Source of the DNA: Phenylobacterium sp. SCN 70-31
GTDB lineage: Bacteria; Pseudomonadota; Alphaproteobacteria; Caulobacterales; Caulobacteraceae
Length of the DNA stretch: 64,000 nt
Assembly: GCF_001724605.1 (NCBI RefSeq)
Contig: NZ_MEEX01000031.1
Location: 1 to 64,000, forward strand
Direction: 5' to 3'
Shown here: positions 52,662-61,400 of the stretch, in pieces
Numbering within the stretch: the first letter of the stretch is position 1
Layout of the letters: each line of letters starts with the position of its first letter
The notes under the pieces: generated by a model
Seen by the model: only the letters and a program-made list of their open reading frames with translations
Databases searched by the model: none
Told to the model about the DNA's origin: nothing
Position numbers and translations under genes: made by a program

Positions 52662-53306
52662 ATGACGAGGAAGCGCGCTGATTCATTCAAGATCGCTCTC
52701 GACACGCTGAGGGAGGAACTGCGGGCAGGCGTCCACAGAGCGGGCTCCAGGCTCACGGCCAACGACATCGCTGAACGATTGAGCCTCAGCCAGACCCCCG
52801 TGCGCGAAGCGCTCTCCCGGCTGGCCGGAGAAGGTCTGCTGCTGGATCGTCGCGGGCAGGGCTTCTTCGTTCAAAGCCTCGCCGAACAGGATCTCATCGC
52901 GCTCTTCCGCCTCGAGCTGGAATTGCTGCTGATCGCCTGCGACGAGCGATCTTCGCTACCCCCTCTCGACCTCGACCGGCTCGTCCCCACGGCCACGGAG
53001 ACACCGCCGGACGCGGCCTTCGTGCTTGCCAGTGAGCGGCTGTTCCGGGTCTTCGCGTCGGCTTCAAGCCCGCCCTTGGCGCGGCATCTGGCTCGATTGC
53101 AGGATCAGCTCGCGCCGCTGCGCACCGTCGAACCCCGCGTCCTGCACGGCCTGCCGGCGGAGTTCGGTCAGCTCCTGGACGTCATATCGAGCGGCGCGAC
53201 GGAGACGGTCCGCAGTGCGCTCAACGCCTTCTTCGCCCGCCGCATCGGCGTCGCCGCGGCCCTGATCAGGGCGCTGGACGCGGCCGACACTATAGAGTCG
53301 ATATAG
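52662..53306 (+). CDS. GntR-family regulator next to lasso peptide genes
   Basis: A 214-residue regulator. I chose ATG 52662 with GGAG six bases upstream. Residues about 5-70 are a GntR winged helix (ALDTLREELRAGVHRAGSRLTANDIAERLSLSQTPVREALSRLAGEGLLLDRRGQGFFV, read in parts), and the rest is a helical FCD-like effector domain. Its stop codon lies inside a perfect palindrome ACTATA-N7-TATAGT, 72 bases before the lasso precursor start, so it may regulate the lasso operon. Specific effector unknown. Confidence 0.87.
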   Translation: MTRKRADSFKIALDTLREELRAGVHRAGSRLTANDIAERLSLSQTPVREALSRLAGEGLLLDRRGQGFFVQSLAEQDLIALFRLELELLLIACDERSSLPPLDLDRLVPTATETPPDAAFVLASERLFRVFASASSPPLARHLARLQDQLAPLRTVEPRVLHGLPAEFGQLLDVISSGATETVRSALNAFFARRIGVAAALIRALDAADTIESI

Positions 53307-53307
53307 T
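53289..53307. promoter_or_regulatory. Palindrome ACTATA-N7-TATAGT upstream of lasso precursor
   Basis: A perfect 6-bp inverted repeat with a 7-bp spacer, overlapping the stop codon of the GntR gene. Its right arm could serve as a -10 element, so GntR binding here would block or shape the promoter of the lasso operon. Inferred. Confidence 0.5.
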
Positions 53308-53379
53308 TTGAATATATCACAACCGGAGCGCGAACTGCTTCTGCTGCAAACGCGGCATTCACTGAAGCAGGAGACTACA

Positions 53380-53502
53380 ATGTCCAAGCATCTGTCGATC
53401 CCGACGAGCCGTCTCATCTGCCTGGGCGGCGCTAAGCTCGCCACGAAGGCCGGCTACTTCGGCGACGCCGAAGGCCAGCCCGACGACGGCCTGCCGGAAT
53501 AA
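53380..53502 (+). CDS. Lasso peptide precursor (A protein), new predicted core
   Basis: A 40-residue precursor at ATG 53380, with AGGAG six bases upstream; a longer frame from 53308 is unlikely. The leader is residues 1-23, with the proteobacterial features PTSRLICLGGAKLATK: a hydrophobic RLICLGG patch for the RRE, and Thr22 at position -2 before the cut. The core is residues 24-40, AGYFGDAEGQPDDGLPE. Ala1 would be joined to Glu8 by an isopeptide bond, leaving a nine-residue acidic tail (GQPDDGLPE) threaded through an eight-residue ring. Alanine at position 1 is uncommon but is known (caulonodin VI). The core holds five acidic and no basic residues. B, C, isopeptidase and receptor genes follow, which makes the call strong despite the short length. 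Ring size and cut site are prediction. Confidence 0.92.
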   Translation: MSKHLSIPTSRLICLGGAKLATKAGYFGDAEGQPDDGLPE

Positions 53503-53510
53503 GGCCTGCG

Positions 53511-53540
53511 CCCGTCCCGGCGTTTTCGCGCCGGGACGGG
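53511..53540 (+). promoter_or_regulatory. 12-bp GC hairpin between lasso A and B genes
   Basis: CCCGTCCCGGCG (53511-53522) and its exact complement (53529-53540) with loop TTTTCG, eight bases after the precursor stop. There is no U-tract, so it is more likely a processing/stability element or partial attenuator that lets precursor mRNA exceed B and C mRNA. Confidence 0.7.
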
Positions 53541-53555
53541 TCACCGGCGCTGCGG

Positions 53556-54224
53556 ATGGCCAAGAGACTGTTTCTCGCTGACCACGTCCACGCCGTTGGC
53601 GTGAACGGCGACCTCGTCTTCCTCGACGTCGAGCGAGACGCCTACGTCTGCTTGCCCGAAGGCGAGCACCGGGCTCCCCTCGAACCCGGCCGCCGAGCCC
53701 TTTGCCCGACTGACCCGGGAATGGCGCAGGACCTTCTCGAAGTGGGCCTGGTTCAGGCTTCGTGGTCGCCAGCCAACTCATGCGAGTCGCCGCAGCCGCC
53801 GGCCCTCGCCACCCCCGCGAAGAGCGCCCTGCGCGACCGTTACGGCGTCCCGACACTGCGCGATGGGATGCAGATCGCCGTCGCCATCGCCGACATGCTC
53901 GCGGCCTATCGCGGGCGGCCGTTCAAGGAAATCGTCGACGCCGGGCGGGCTCAGCGCACGCGACCGCCCTCCGTGAGCGAGCAGTTGGTGGAGACGGTCG
54001 ACGATTTCCATCGCTGGGCGCCGTTCGCGCCGACGAGCGCCAAGTGCCTGCTTCGCGCCTTCATGCTCCTCCGCCTCCTACGCCGCCAGGGCCACGACGC
54101 CTTGTGGGTCTTCGGCGTGAGAACCTGGCCCTTCCACGCCCATTGCTGGCTGCAGTGCGAGGACCTGGTCCTCGACGACGAACCGGACCGCATCCGGGCC
54201 TTCACGCCGATAATGGTCCTGTGA
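53556..54224 (+). CDS. Lasso peptide B protein (fused RRE and leader protease)
   Basis: A 222-residue fusion. Residues about 1-75 are the PqqD-like RiPP recognition element that holds the leader (ADHVHAVGVNGDLVFLDVERDAYVCLPEG). Residues about 100-222 are the transglutaminase-like cysteine protease, with Cys164 in SAKCLLRAF, His196 in FHAHCWLQ and Asp208 in LVLDD. It cuts the leader with ATP-assisted unfolding of the precursor. In Gram-positive clusters these parts are usually two genes; fusion is the proteobacterial rule. The last base overlaps the C gene start as GTGA. Confidence 0.95.
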   Translation: MAKRLFLADHVHAVGVNGDLVFLDVERDAYVCLPEGEHRAPLEPGRRALCPTDPGMAQDLLEVGLVQASWSPANSCESPQPPALATPAKSALRDRYGVPTLRDGMQIAVAIADMLAAYRGRPFKEIVDAGRAQRTRPPSVSEQLVETVDDFHRWAPFAPTSAKCLLRAFMLLRLLRRQGHDALWVFGVRTWPFHAHCWLQCEDLVLDDEPDRIRAFTPIMVL

Positions 54225-56032
54225 CGGTGCGCGCCGCCTTCCTCGCTCTGTCATGGGTCCTGGAGTCGGCGTGCGCCGCCAGCCGCGCGCGGGAGCTCGG
54301 GGAAGCCTTGGCCGCGACCTCCGACTGGGGCCTGGCCCATGCGGCCGCGGGCCTTCGTGTCTGGACGTCGACCCACGCGCCCTTGAGCGTGGAGCCGATC
54401 GATGGCGACCGCGGTGTGCTGATCGGCGCCACGTTCCCCATGCCCGGGGCGCCGCCTTGCCGGGACCTTCCCGACGCCACGCCACGACAGCTGATCGCGG
54501 AGCTCAGCCGGCGTCGGTGGGGCCGCTACGTCGCGCTGGTCGCCAGTGCTCGCGGCGGCGAAACCTGGGTGTACCGGGATCCGAGCGGCGCCCTTCCCGG
54601 CTTCGCCTGGTCGCTGGGCGACGGACTCGAAGTGGTCGGATCGGCGATGACGGGCCTGCCGGCCGGCGTGGGGCCGCGATGGCCGCTGCTCAATTGGGAC
54701 AGGATCGCCGACTTCGTCGCGAAGCCCGCGGTCTGCGCGACCCAGGTCCTGGTGGATGACGTCATCGCGGTGCAGCCGGGGGAGGCGTTGCGACTTGGGT
54801 CCACGGGCACGTCGGACGTCGTGTGGAGCCCCTCGGCCTTCGCCGGCAATCCCATCGATGATCTCGGCGCTGCGGCCGACGAGCTCCGCGCCCGCGTCAG
54901 CGCCTGCGCCGCGTCGCTGGTTGGCGGCTACAAGCGCGTGATCCTGGAGGTCTCCGGGGGTCTGGACTCGGCCATCATTGCAGGGTCCCTGCACGCCTCC
55001 GGCCGGACCTCCCGGGTCGTGGAGGCCATCAACATCGCGTTCGGACGGCCGGAGTCGGATGAACAGGCTTACGCGACCGCGGTGGCGGCCCGGGCCGGCC
55101 TTACCCTCGTCCAACGGCGGCACGAGCCCTCGGCCCTGGACCTCAGCGACCTGGAGGCGTTCGCGCGCGAGCAGCGCCCTTCCGCGAACGCCGTGGATCC
55201 GAAATGGGACCGCGACGAGATCGAGCGGATTCGGGAGACCGGCGCCGAGGCGATCATCTCGGGCCAGGGCGGCGACGCCGTCTTCATGCAGATGGCCGGC
55301 GCCGGGATCGTCGCGGACGCCTGGCGGGTGAAGGGCTGGTCGGTCCTTCGGGACCCCGTCCTAGCGAACGTCGCGCGCCGCACCCGGCGCTCGGTGTGGG
55401 AGGTCCTTCGGTCCGCTCGCGCCGAAGCGGTTGGCCGGGCGCCGCCGGTCGAAGGTCTCTGGTCGTCGTTGATCTCGCGCGAGGTGCGCGCCGCCACAGC
55501 CGACCTGAAGCCCAAGTGGCTGCATGAGGCGGAGCACTGCGGGCTTGGGCCCGGAAAGCAGCTGCACATCCACGCGCTTGCCCGGTTCTTCCTGAACGAG
55601 GGCCCAAGCCGCCGGCGGCACGAAGCGGATGTCCTCTACCCCCTCTTCGCCCAGCCTGTGCTCGAGCACGCCCTGCGGATCCCGACGCCCGCCCTTGCGG
55701 GCTCGAGCTACGACCGGGCGTTCGCCCGGAGCGTCTTCGCCGACCGGCTGCCCGAGTGCGTCCTGAACCGCCGGGCCAAGGGCATCGTGACGGTCTACTT
55801 CGCCCGGCTCATCGCCAACAGCCTGGGTTGGCTGCGACCTTACCTGCTCGACGGCTGCCTTGCTGAGGCGGGCGTGCTCGACCGCGTCCGTCTTGAGCTG
55901 GCGCTCAGCCCGGAGCACCTGATCTGGGCGGCGAAGCCCTCGGACATTCTCTGGGCGGTGTCGACAGAGGCCTGGGTGCGCCATTGGCAGACGCGGGTCC
56001 CGGACTCGCGGACGGCGCCACGCCGCCTGTAG
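54221..56032 (+). CDS. Lasso cyclase (C protein, asparagine synthetase-like)
   Basis: A 603-residue protein starting at GTG 54221 within the B stop. It has an N-terminal glutaminase-like region that lacks the cysteine needed for glutamine hydrolysis (the chain begins VTVRAAFLALSW), then the asparagine synthetase fold with the PPi-loop VSGGLDSAI (about residue 245) and the ligand region AIISGQGGDAVFMQ. It adenylates the acceptor Glu8 side chain of the core and forms the lactam. Its 3' end overlaps the isopeptidase gene on the opposite strand by 128 bases. Confidence 0.95.
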   Translation: MTVRAAFLALSWVLESACAASRARELGEALAATSDWGLAHAAAGLRVWTSTHAPLSVEPIDGDRGVLIGATFPMPGAPPCRDLPDATPRQLIAELSRRRWGRYVALVASARGGETWVYRDPSGALPGFAWSLGDGLEVVGSAMTGLPAGVGPRWPLLNWDRIADFVAKPAVCATQVLVDDVIAVQPGEALRLGSTGTSDVVWSPSAFAGNPIDDLGAAADELRARVSACAASLVGGYKRVILEVSGGLDSAIIAGSLHASGRTSRVVEAINIAFGRPESDEQAYATAVAARAGLTLVQRRHEPSALDLSDLEAFAREQRPSANAVDPKWDRDEIERIRETGAEAIISGQGGDAVFMQMAGAGIVADAWRVKGWSVLRDPVLANVARRTRRSVWEVLRSARAEAVGRAPPVEGLWSSLISREVRAATADLKPKWLHEAEHCGLGPGKQLHIHALARFFLNEGPSRRRHEADVLYPLFAQPVLEHALRIPTPALAGSSYDRAFARSVFADRLPECVLNRRAKGIVTVYFARLIANSLGWLRPYLLDGCLAEAGVLDRVRLELALSPEHLIWAAKPSDILWAVSTEAWVRHWQTRVPDSRTAPRRL

Positions 56033-58451
56033 AAACACCGGCGAAGTGCGCGTCGAGGAAGCGGAACGTCTGGGCGTAGACGTCGCGGATGTCGCCCGGC
56101 GACGAGGGCGCGTGCATGGCGCCCCAGTAGACGACGTAAAGCGCATCCTTCCCCTGTCGGAACAGGGCCGAATACATCGCTTCGGACTGGGCCGCCGACA
56201 GGCCGTCCTGCGCACCGTGGATCAGCAGGAGGGGCGTCTGAATGCGGTCCGCCAGGAACAGCGGGCTGTTGCGGATGTAACGCGCCGGATCGCGCCAGGG
56301 CGGGGCGCCCATTTCCGGCTGCGTGCGCTCCACCACGCCAGTGTGCCAGTTGCTCCAGTAGGCGATTTCAGAGTCCAGCTGCAGGTGCTGCGGGATGGTG
56401 GACCAGTAGCCGACCAGGTCGCTCACGCCGTTCAGGGACACCGCCGCCGCGAAGCAGTCCGTCTGCGCGACCGTGATCATCGCGGCGTAGCCGCCGAAGC
56501 TGTGGCCCATGATGGCCATGCGGGTCGGATCGACCTTGTCGGCCAGCTCGGGCGCGTCGATCGCTGCCTGGACGATGGCCAGGATGCGCTCGGCCAACCC
56601 CTGCGCCGGCGCGGTCATCCCGCCCGTTGGGTTCGGCAGGCTCGGAACGAGGACGGCATAGCCGTGGCCGGTCAGCACACGGATGTTCTGGTAGAATTCG
56701 GGCCGGCCCGGCGTCTCCTGCGGCGGAGCCGGATAGGTCGCGCCCGGATAGGCGCGCACCACAAGGGGGGCTGGGCCTCTCGCCGGAGAGCCCGTGGGAA
56801 GAAAGACCCAACTAACCACGGGCTCCCCGACCGGACCGGGGTGGCGCACTTGGACGATCCGTGGGGGATCGCGCGCCGCCCAGCCACGGTTGACGGCGGC
56901 TGTCGGGATGCTCCGTCCGCCAACCGATAGCGTGAGTGTCTCGACGCCATGGGCGTCCGTGGCGCGCTGGAGGACGCCGCCGGGCGCTGCCGCCTCCCAC
57001 GCGCCGCCCGCGGCCGCGCCCAGCGCCGCCGCGGTCTGTCCCTCGGCGCTGAGGCGGGTGAGGCTTGGCTTGCCCGAGGCGTCCTGCGCCGCCACCCACA
57101 GCGCCGGCGCACGCGCCAGCCGGCCACCGGCTCCGACCCGGCGATCCGGCAGAGCCGCCACCCTCAATCCCGGCGCAGCGGCGGTGACGTCGCCGGAACG
57201 ACGGACACGCCACGCCCGGTCGCCCGCCCAAACCCACAGATGTTCCCGCCCTGCGACACGGGCGCTGCGGCTAGGCGGGGGCAGGCGCCTCGTAAGGTTA
57301 CGCGGCGCCCCGTCGGCGAGCGCGAACCAGTCGTCACGGCCGGCGTTTGCCCCCGCCAGCCGGCCGAAGACCAGCGGCGTCTCGCCCATCCACGCGGTCC
57401 AGACCGTCACGGGATTGAGGTCGAACCGGGGCTGCACGCGTTCGCCGATCGTCCGGACGGCGCCGGTCTCGACGTCCACCTCGGCAAATCGCCCGTCTGT
57501 CCAGAGTTGGTGGCGCCCACGCGTGAACACGAGGAGCCGCTGACCGCTCGGCGACCACGCGAGCAACTGCGGAAGGACATCGCACGCGGCGCAGGGCCGC
57601 CGCGTTTCACCCGTGCGCAGATCGAGGATCGACAGCCGGGTCGCCTCGGTCTCGGAACCCGCGGGACCCCGTACGGGCGCTTCGCCATGAGGCTGAAGGT
57701 CTTCCCCGCTCTGCAGTAGCGCCACGCGATCGCCCTGGGGCGAGACCTCCAGGTCGATGAACTCGCCGTGCGCCAGGACGTCCTGGTCGCCCGTTCGAGC
57801 GTCGACAAGAAGGAGGCGGTTCAAAGCCCGCGTGCGGACACCGAGATACGCGCCGCTGCCGTAGGCGGTGTGAGCGCCCGCCCCCGTGGCGGCGGCTTCC
57901 CATCGGCGTGTCAGCTCCCGCGAGAACGTCGAACCCTGGCGTAGGACCAGCGGTCCGCGTCCATCCGGGCGATCAAGCACCAGGAGCCGGCGGTCATCCA
58001 GCCACTGCAGTGCACGGCCGCGCGTGTCGCCCTGGGGTGTGATCGGGAGCCACCGAACGGCGCCGGTCGACATCGTCACGACGCCCAGCCGCCACGTGGG
58101 CCCGATCACTCGATACACCGCCAGCCTGTCGCCCGAGGGCGAGAAGTCGCCAAGCAGGACGCCAGCGGGGTCGCCCGCGAGCAGCGGGCGTCCCGGCCCG
58201 GGCTTGTCGGTGGCGACGACCCTGAGGCGACTGAGGCCGTGCACAACCCCTCGATCGCTGTCGAAGCGCGATGCAGTCGCATACGCGTCGCGCGCCTCGT
58301 AGACGAGGTGGCGGCCGTGCGGGTCGAAGGCGGCCGCCCCCAGGGTCTCGACCTGGAGAAGGTCTTCGACGGTGAAAGGTTTCGCCGCGGCCGGGGTCGG
58401 GGGCGCGACGCAGCCGACCGCGAACGCGGCCGCTGCCAGGAGCTGGCGCAT
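55905..58451 (-). CDS. Lasso peptide isopeptidase (S9 prolyl-oligopeptidase family)
   Basis: An 848-residue exported or periplasmic serine hydrolase. It has a signal peptide (LLAAAAFAVGCVAPPTPAAA), a beta-propeller, and the C-terminal alpha/beta hydrolase domain with nucleophile GHSFGGYAA (Ser near 650), acid in HGAQDGLSAAQ (Asp near 748) and histidine in WGAMHAPSS (near 778). This is the AtxE2-type layout that opens the ring isopeptide bond of the matching lasso peptide. It follows the receptor gene by nine bases in one operon. The final 50 residues, past FLDAHFAG, are low-complexity and run opposite the C gene. Specificity for this precursor is inferred from linkage. Confidence 0.93.
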   Translation of the reverse strand: MRQLLAAAAFAVGCVAPPTPAAAKPFTVEDLLQVETLGAAAFDPHGRHLVYEARDAYATASRFDSDRGVVHGLSRLRVVATDKPGPGRPLLAGDPAGVLLGDFSPSGDRLAVYRVIGPTWRLGVVTMSTGAVRWLPITPQGDTRGRALQWLDDRRLLVLDRPDGRGPLVLRQGSTFSRELTRRWEAAATGAGAHTAYGSGAYLGVRTRALNRLLLVDARTGDQDVLAHGEFIDLEVSPQGDRVALLQSGEDLQPHGEAPVRGPAGSETEATRLSILDLRTGETRRPCAACDVLPQLLAWSPSGQRLLVFTRGRHQLWTDGRFAEVDVETGAVRTIGERVQPRFDLNPVTVWTAWMGETPLVFGRLAGANAGRDDWFALADGAPRNLTRRLPPPSRSARVAGREHLWVWAGDRAWRVRRSGDVTAAAPGLRVAALPDRRVGAGGRLARAPALWVAAQDASGKPSLTRLSAEGQTAAALGAAAGGAWEAAAPGGVLQRATDAHGVETLTLSVGGRSIPTAAVNRGWAARDPPRIVQVRHPGPVGEPVVSWVFLPTGSPARGPAPLVVRAYPGATYPAPPQETPGRPEFYQNIRVLTGHGYAVLVPSLPNPTGGMTAPAQGLAERILAIVQAAIDAPELADKVDPTRMAIMGHSFGGYAAMITVAQTDCFAAAVSLNGVSDLVGYWSTIPQHLQLDSEIAYWSNWHTGVVERTQPEMGAPPWRDPARYIRNSPLFLADRIQTPLLLIHGAQDGLSAAQSEAMYSALFRQGKDALYVVYWGAMHAPSSPGDIRDVYAQTFRFLDAHFAGVSTGGVAPSASPGPASANGAPRPLSTPPRECPRASPPRSGAPG

Positions 58452-58460
58452 GACCCGTGC

Positions 58461-61400
58461 TCACCAAGCGCGCGTCAGCTGCAGGGACACATAGCGGCCC
58501 ACCGGCTCGCCGGAGGCGCCATCGTAACCGATGCCCAGGCTGTTGTTGTAGAAGGGCGGGTTCCGGTCGAAGACGTTGCGCACGTTCAGGAGCACCGCGA
58601 CGCCGGCCAGAGGGCCGCGCTTCGGGGGGGCCACGCGGGCCTGCAGATCGAAGGTCGGCTGGGCGTCGATGCGGACGCCCAGGTCATCGCGGTATCGGCT
58701 CACGTAGTTGAACGCGGCCCCGAGCGTCAGCGCGCCACGGGTCCAGTCCGCGGTCGCCCGACCACGCAATCGGGTCGGGAAATTGATCCGGTTGACCCGT
58801 TCCACGACGGCCGAAGTCGGCGTGAGCCGCTGGTCGAAGCTGAGCATGTAGGTCGCGTTCGCGGCGAGGGCGATCGTGTCCTGGCCCAGGTCGAAGCGGT
58901 AGCGGGCGGAGACGTCGATCCCGCGCACATGGAGGGTCGCGCTGTTGACGTAGCGATTGTCCAGGATCGCGCCGTACTGCTCCGCCGGAAATGTGCCGGT
59001 CGCGTTGCTCAGCGCCGGATCCGCCAGTAGGCGCTGGATCAAGGCGAGGTCCGCCGCCGAGGTCGAGGGAGAAATCCGCCGCACGAAGGCCGACAGAGTC
59101 GGATCCTGCAGGGCGTTCGCCTGGTTCGCCGAGACGGGCTTCTCGATGTGGTTCTTGAAGCGGACGTCGAAGCCTGTCGCGCTGAGCGCCAAGCCCGGAA
59201 TGCCATCGGGTTTCCAGTCGAAGCCGACCGTCCAGGAGTCGGCCGTCTCCGGCTTCAGGTCCGGGTTGCCGCCGGACAGCGTGAGCGTCACCACGCGGCC
59301 CGTTCCGAGCGCCAGGAGCTGCGGATTGAAGACGGCCGGGTCGGCGACTTCGCGCAACGCGGGAGCTCGGAACGAACGGCCGTAGGTGCCACGGACGATC
59401 AGACTCGACGTGGGCGACCAAAGAAGGCCCGCCTTGGGGTTCACCGTCGTCCCGAAGCTCTCGTAGCGCTCGACCCGCGCCGCGAACGAAAGCTCTAGCC
59501 GCTGAAGGCCCGGTCGCGCGTTGTCCGGCCCGAACAGGGGCGCCTGAAGCTCGCCGAACGCCGCGGTGACCGTGCGGTCCAGGTCGAGGCTCGAGCTCCG
59601 CGTCGGAGACGTGGTCGCCACGTAGATGGTGCTTTCGGAGGTGAAACCCTCGCGCCGCGCCTGCGCGCCCAGCGCGAGTTTCACCTCACCGGCGGGGAGA
59701 TGGAACAGCGGCCCGTCGGCCTGGACGTTCACCGATGTCACCCGGTCCCGGCTGCGGGCCAAGATCGTTCCCGAGTTGATGAAGGCGAGCGCGGTCGCGT
59801 TGCCGCCACCCACAACGCCGTTGAACGGATTGAAGTGGCCGTGCAGCGCGGCGCTGTAAACGGTGGCGGGATTGTCCGGCGTGTTGCCCAGAGCTTCGTT
59901 GAGGATGACGGAGTTCACCACGCCGCCGCCCCGGTTCTCGTCGTGCTGCTGGGCGAAGGCCGCGTAGGCTTCCGAGCGCCATCCCCGAGGCAGCTCCAGC
60001 TTTGCGGAGACTGTTCCGGCCAGCGTGTCGGACGTGCCGTAGGCCGTCGGGTTCGGAACATCGTTGGCGAAGGTGTAGGAGATTGACTGGGTCGCCGCCC
60101 CGATCGGCGAGACATAGAACGGGTTCCCGCGGCCGACAGTGAAGGTCGCCGGGCGGGGGACGTTGATGTTCTTGTAGCGCCGGCTGGCGAAGCGCGCGTC
60201 GGCGGCGAGTTCAAGCCCGCCCATGCCCTGGTGGCCCGCGAGGTACACCGAGTTCAGAGTCTGCTTCGGGAGGATGTCACCGCCCTGGCGCTGGTTGTAG
60301 CGGTTGGGCGTTCCCAGGATGAAGTCGCCGGGCCGCAGGCCGACGCCGTTTTGGCCAGCGGGAATGGCGTAGGTCGGAACCAGCGCACGGGTGACAGGAT
60401 CGGGCAGGAGCACGTTGCCGGGGAAGGCGGACGTCAGCCGCTGGTCGGTCCCGCCGAGGGGACGCAGGTCGGCATTCCCGGCGAAGGGCCGCTGGCCGCC
60501 CCGCAGGTTGTCCTGGCGCCGCAGCTCGTAGGCGACGATGAACCCGCCTCCGTCCCAGCGGCGACCGAACGCCTGGTCGATCTGCACCTGGCTCCGGCCG
60601 CCCCCCGTCGATGTGCCGGCCAGGAGGCGCGTCTCGGAGCCGTCGAAGTCGCGACGCATGATGAAATTCACGACGCCGCCGACCGCATCAGACCCGTAGA
60701 GCGCCGAGGCCCCATCGAGCAGCACCTCGACCCGCTCGACCGCCGCCCCGGGAATGCTGGAGATGTCGACGAAATCCGCGAAGCTGCCCGAGCCGGCGAT
60801 GCGATGGCCGTTCATGAGGACGAGCGTCGCATTGTTGCCGAGGCCGCGCAGGTTCAGCGCAGCGCCGAACGATCCGTTGCGCGAGAGCTTGTCGGCGCCC
60901 ACGCCGAACGATTCCCCGGCGCCGCCGCCGAAGTTCGAGGGCAGCGCTCGAAGCGCGTCGGCGATGGTGGTCTGTCCCGTCCGCTCGAGGTCGTCGCGGT
61001 CCATAACCACCAACGGCGACGTCGGCGGGACGCCGCGCAGGTTCGAGCCGGTGACCGTCACTTCCTCGAGCAGCGCCGCCTGGATGCCGTCCACGCCGAC
61101 GACCCTCGCGTCTGACGATCCCTCACCGCCGAAAGGGCGGCCTGCGGTGTCTCCGTCTCCCGCATCGTCGGTCGAGGCGACCTGCAGGACCAGCACGTTC
61201 GGGCCCGTGCGCTTCACGGTGATCCCCGTGCCCTGCAGCACCAGGCGCAGGGCTTCCTCCGAGGTAAGCACCCCTTTGACGGCGGGCGCGCGGCGGTTGG
61301 CGACAAGCTCGGCCTTGTAGAGGATCTGCTGGCGCGTTTGGCCGGCCAGGCTCGTCAGGGTGGCATCCAGCGATCCGGCCGGCACGTCCACGGGGCCGGC

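Noticed and set aside
53464..53466. Asp6 as ring acceptor
   Set aside because: Known lasso rings have seven to nine members; a six-residue ring is not known to me.
53452..53499. Alternative lasso core starting at glycine (GYFGDAEG...)
   Set aside because: It would place the conserved threonine at -3 and the acceptor Glu at position 7. Threonine at -2 and Glu8 fit known proteobacterial precursors better.
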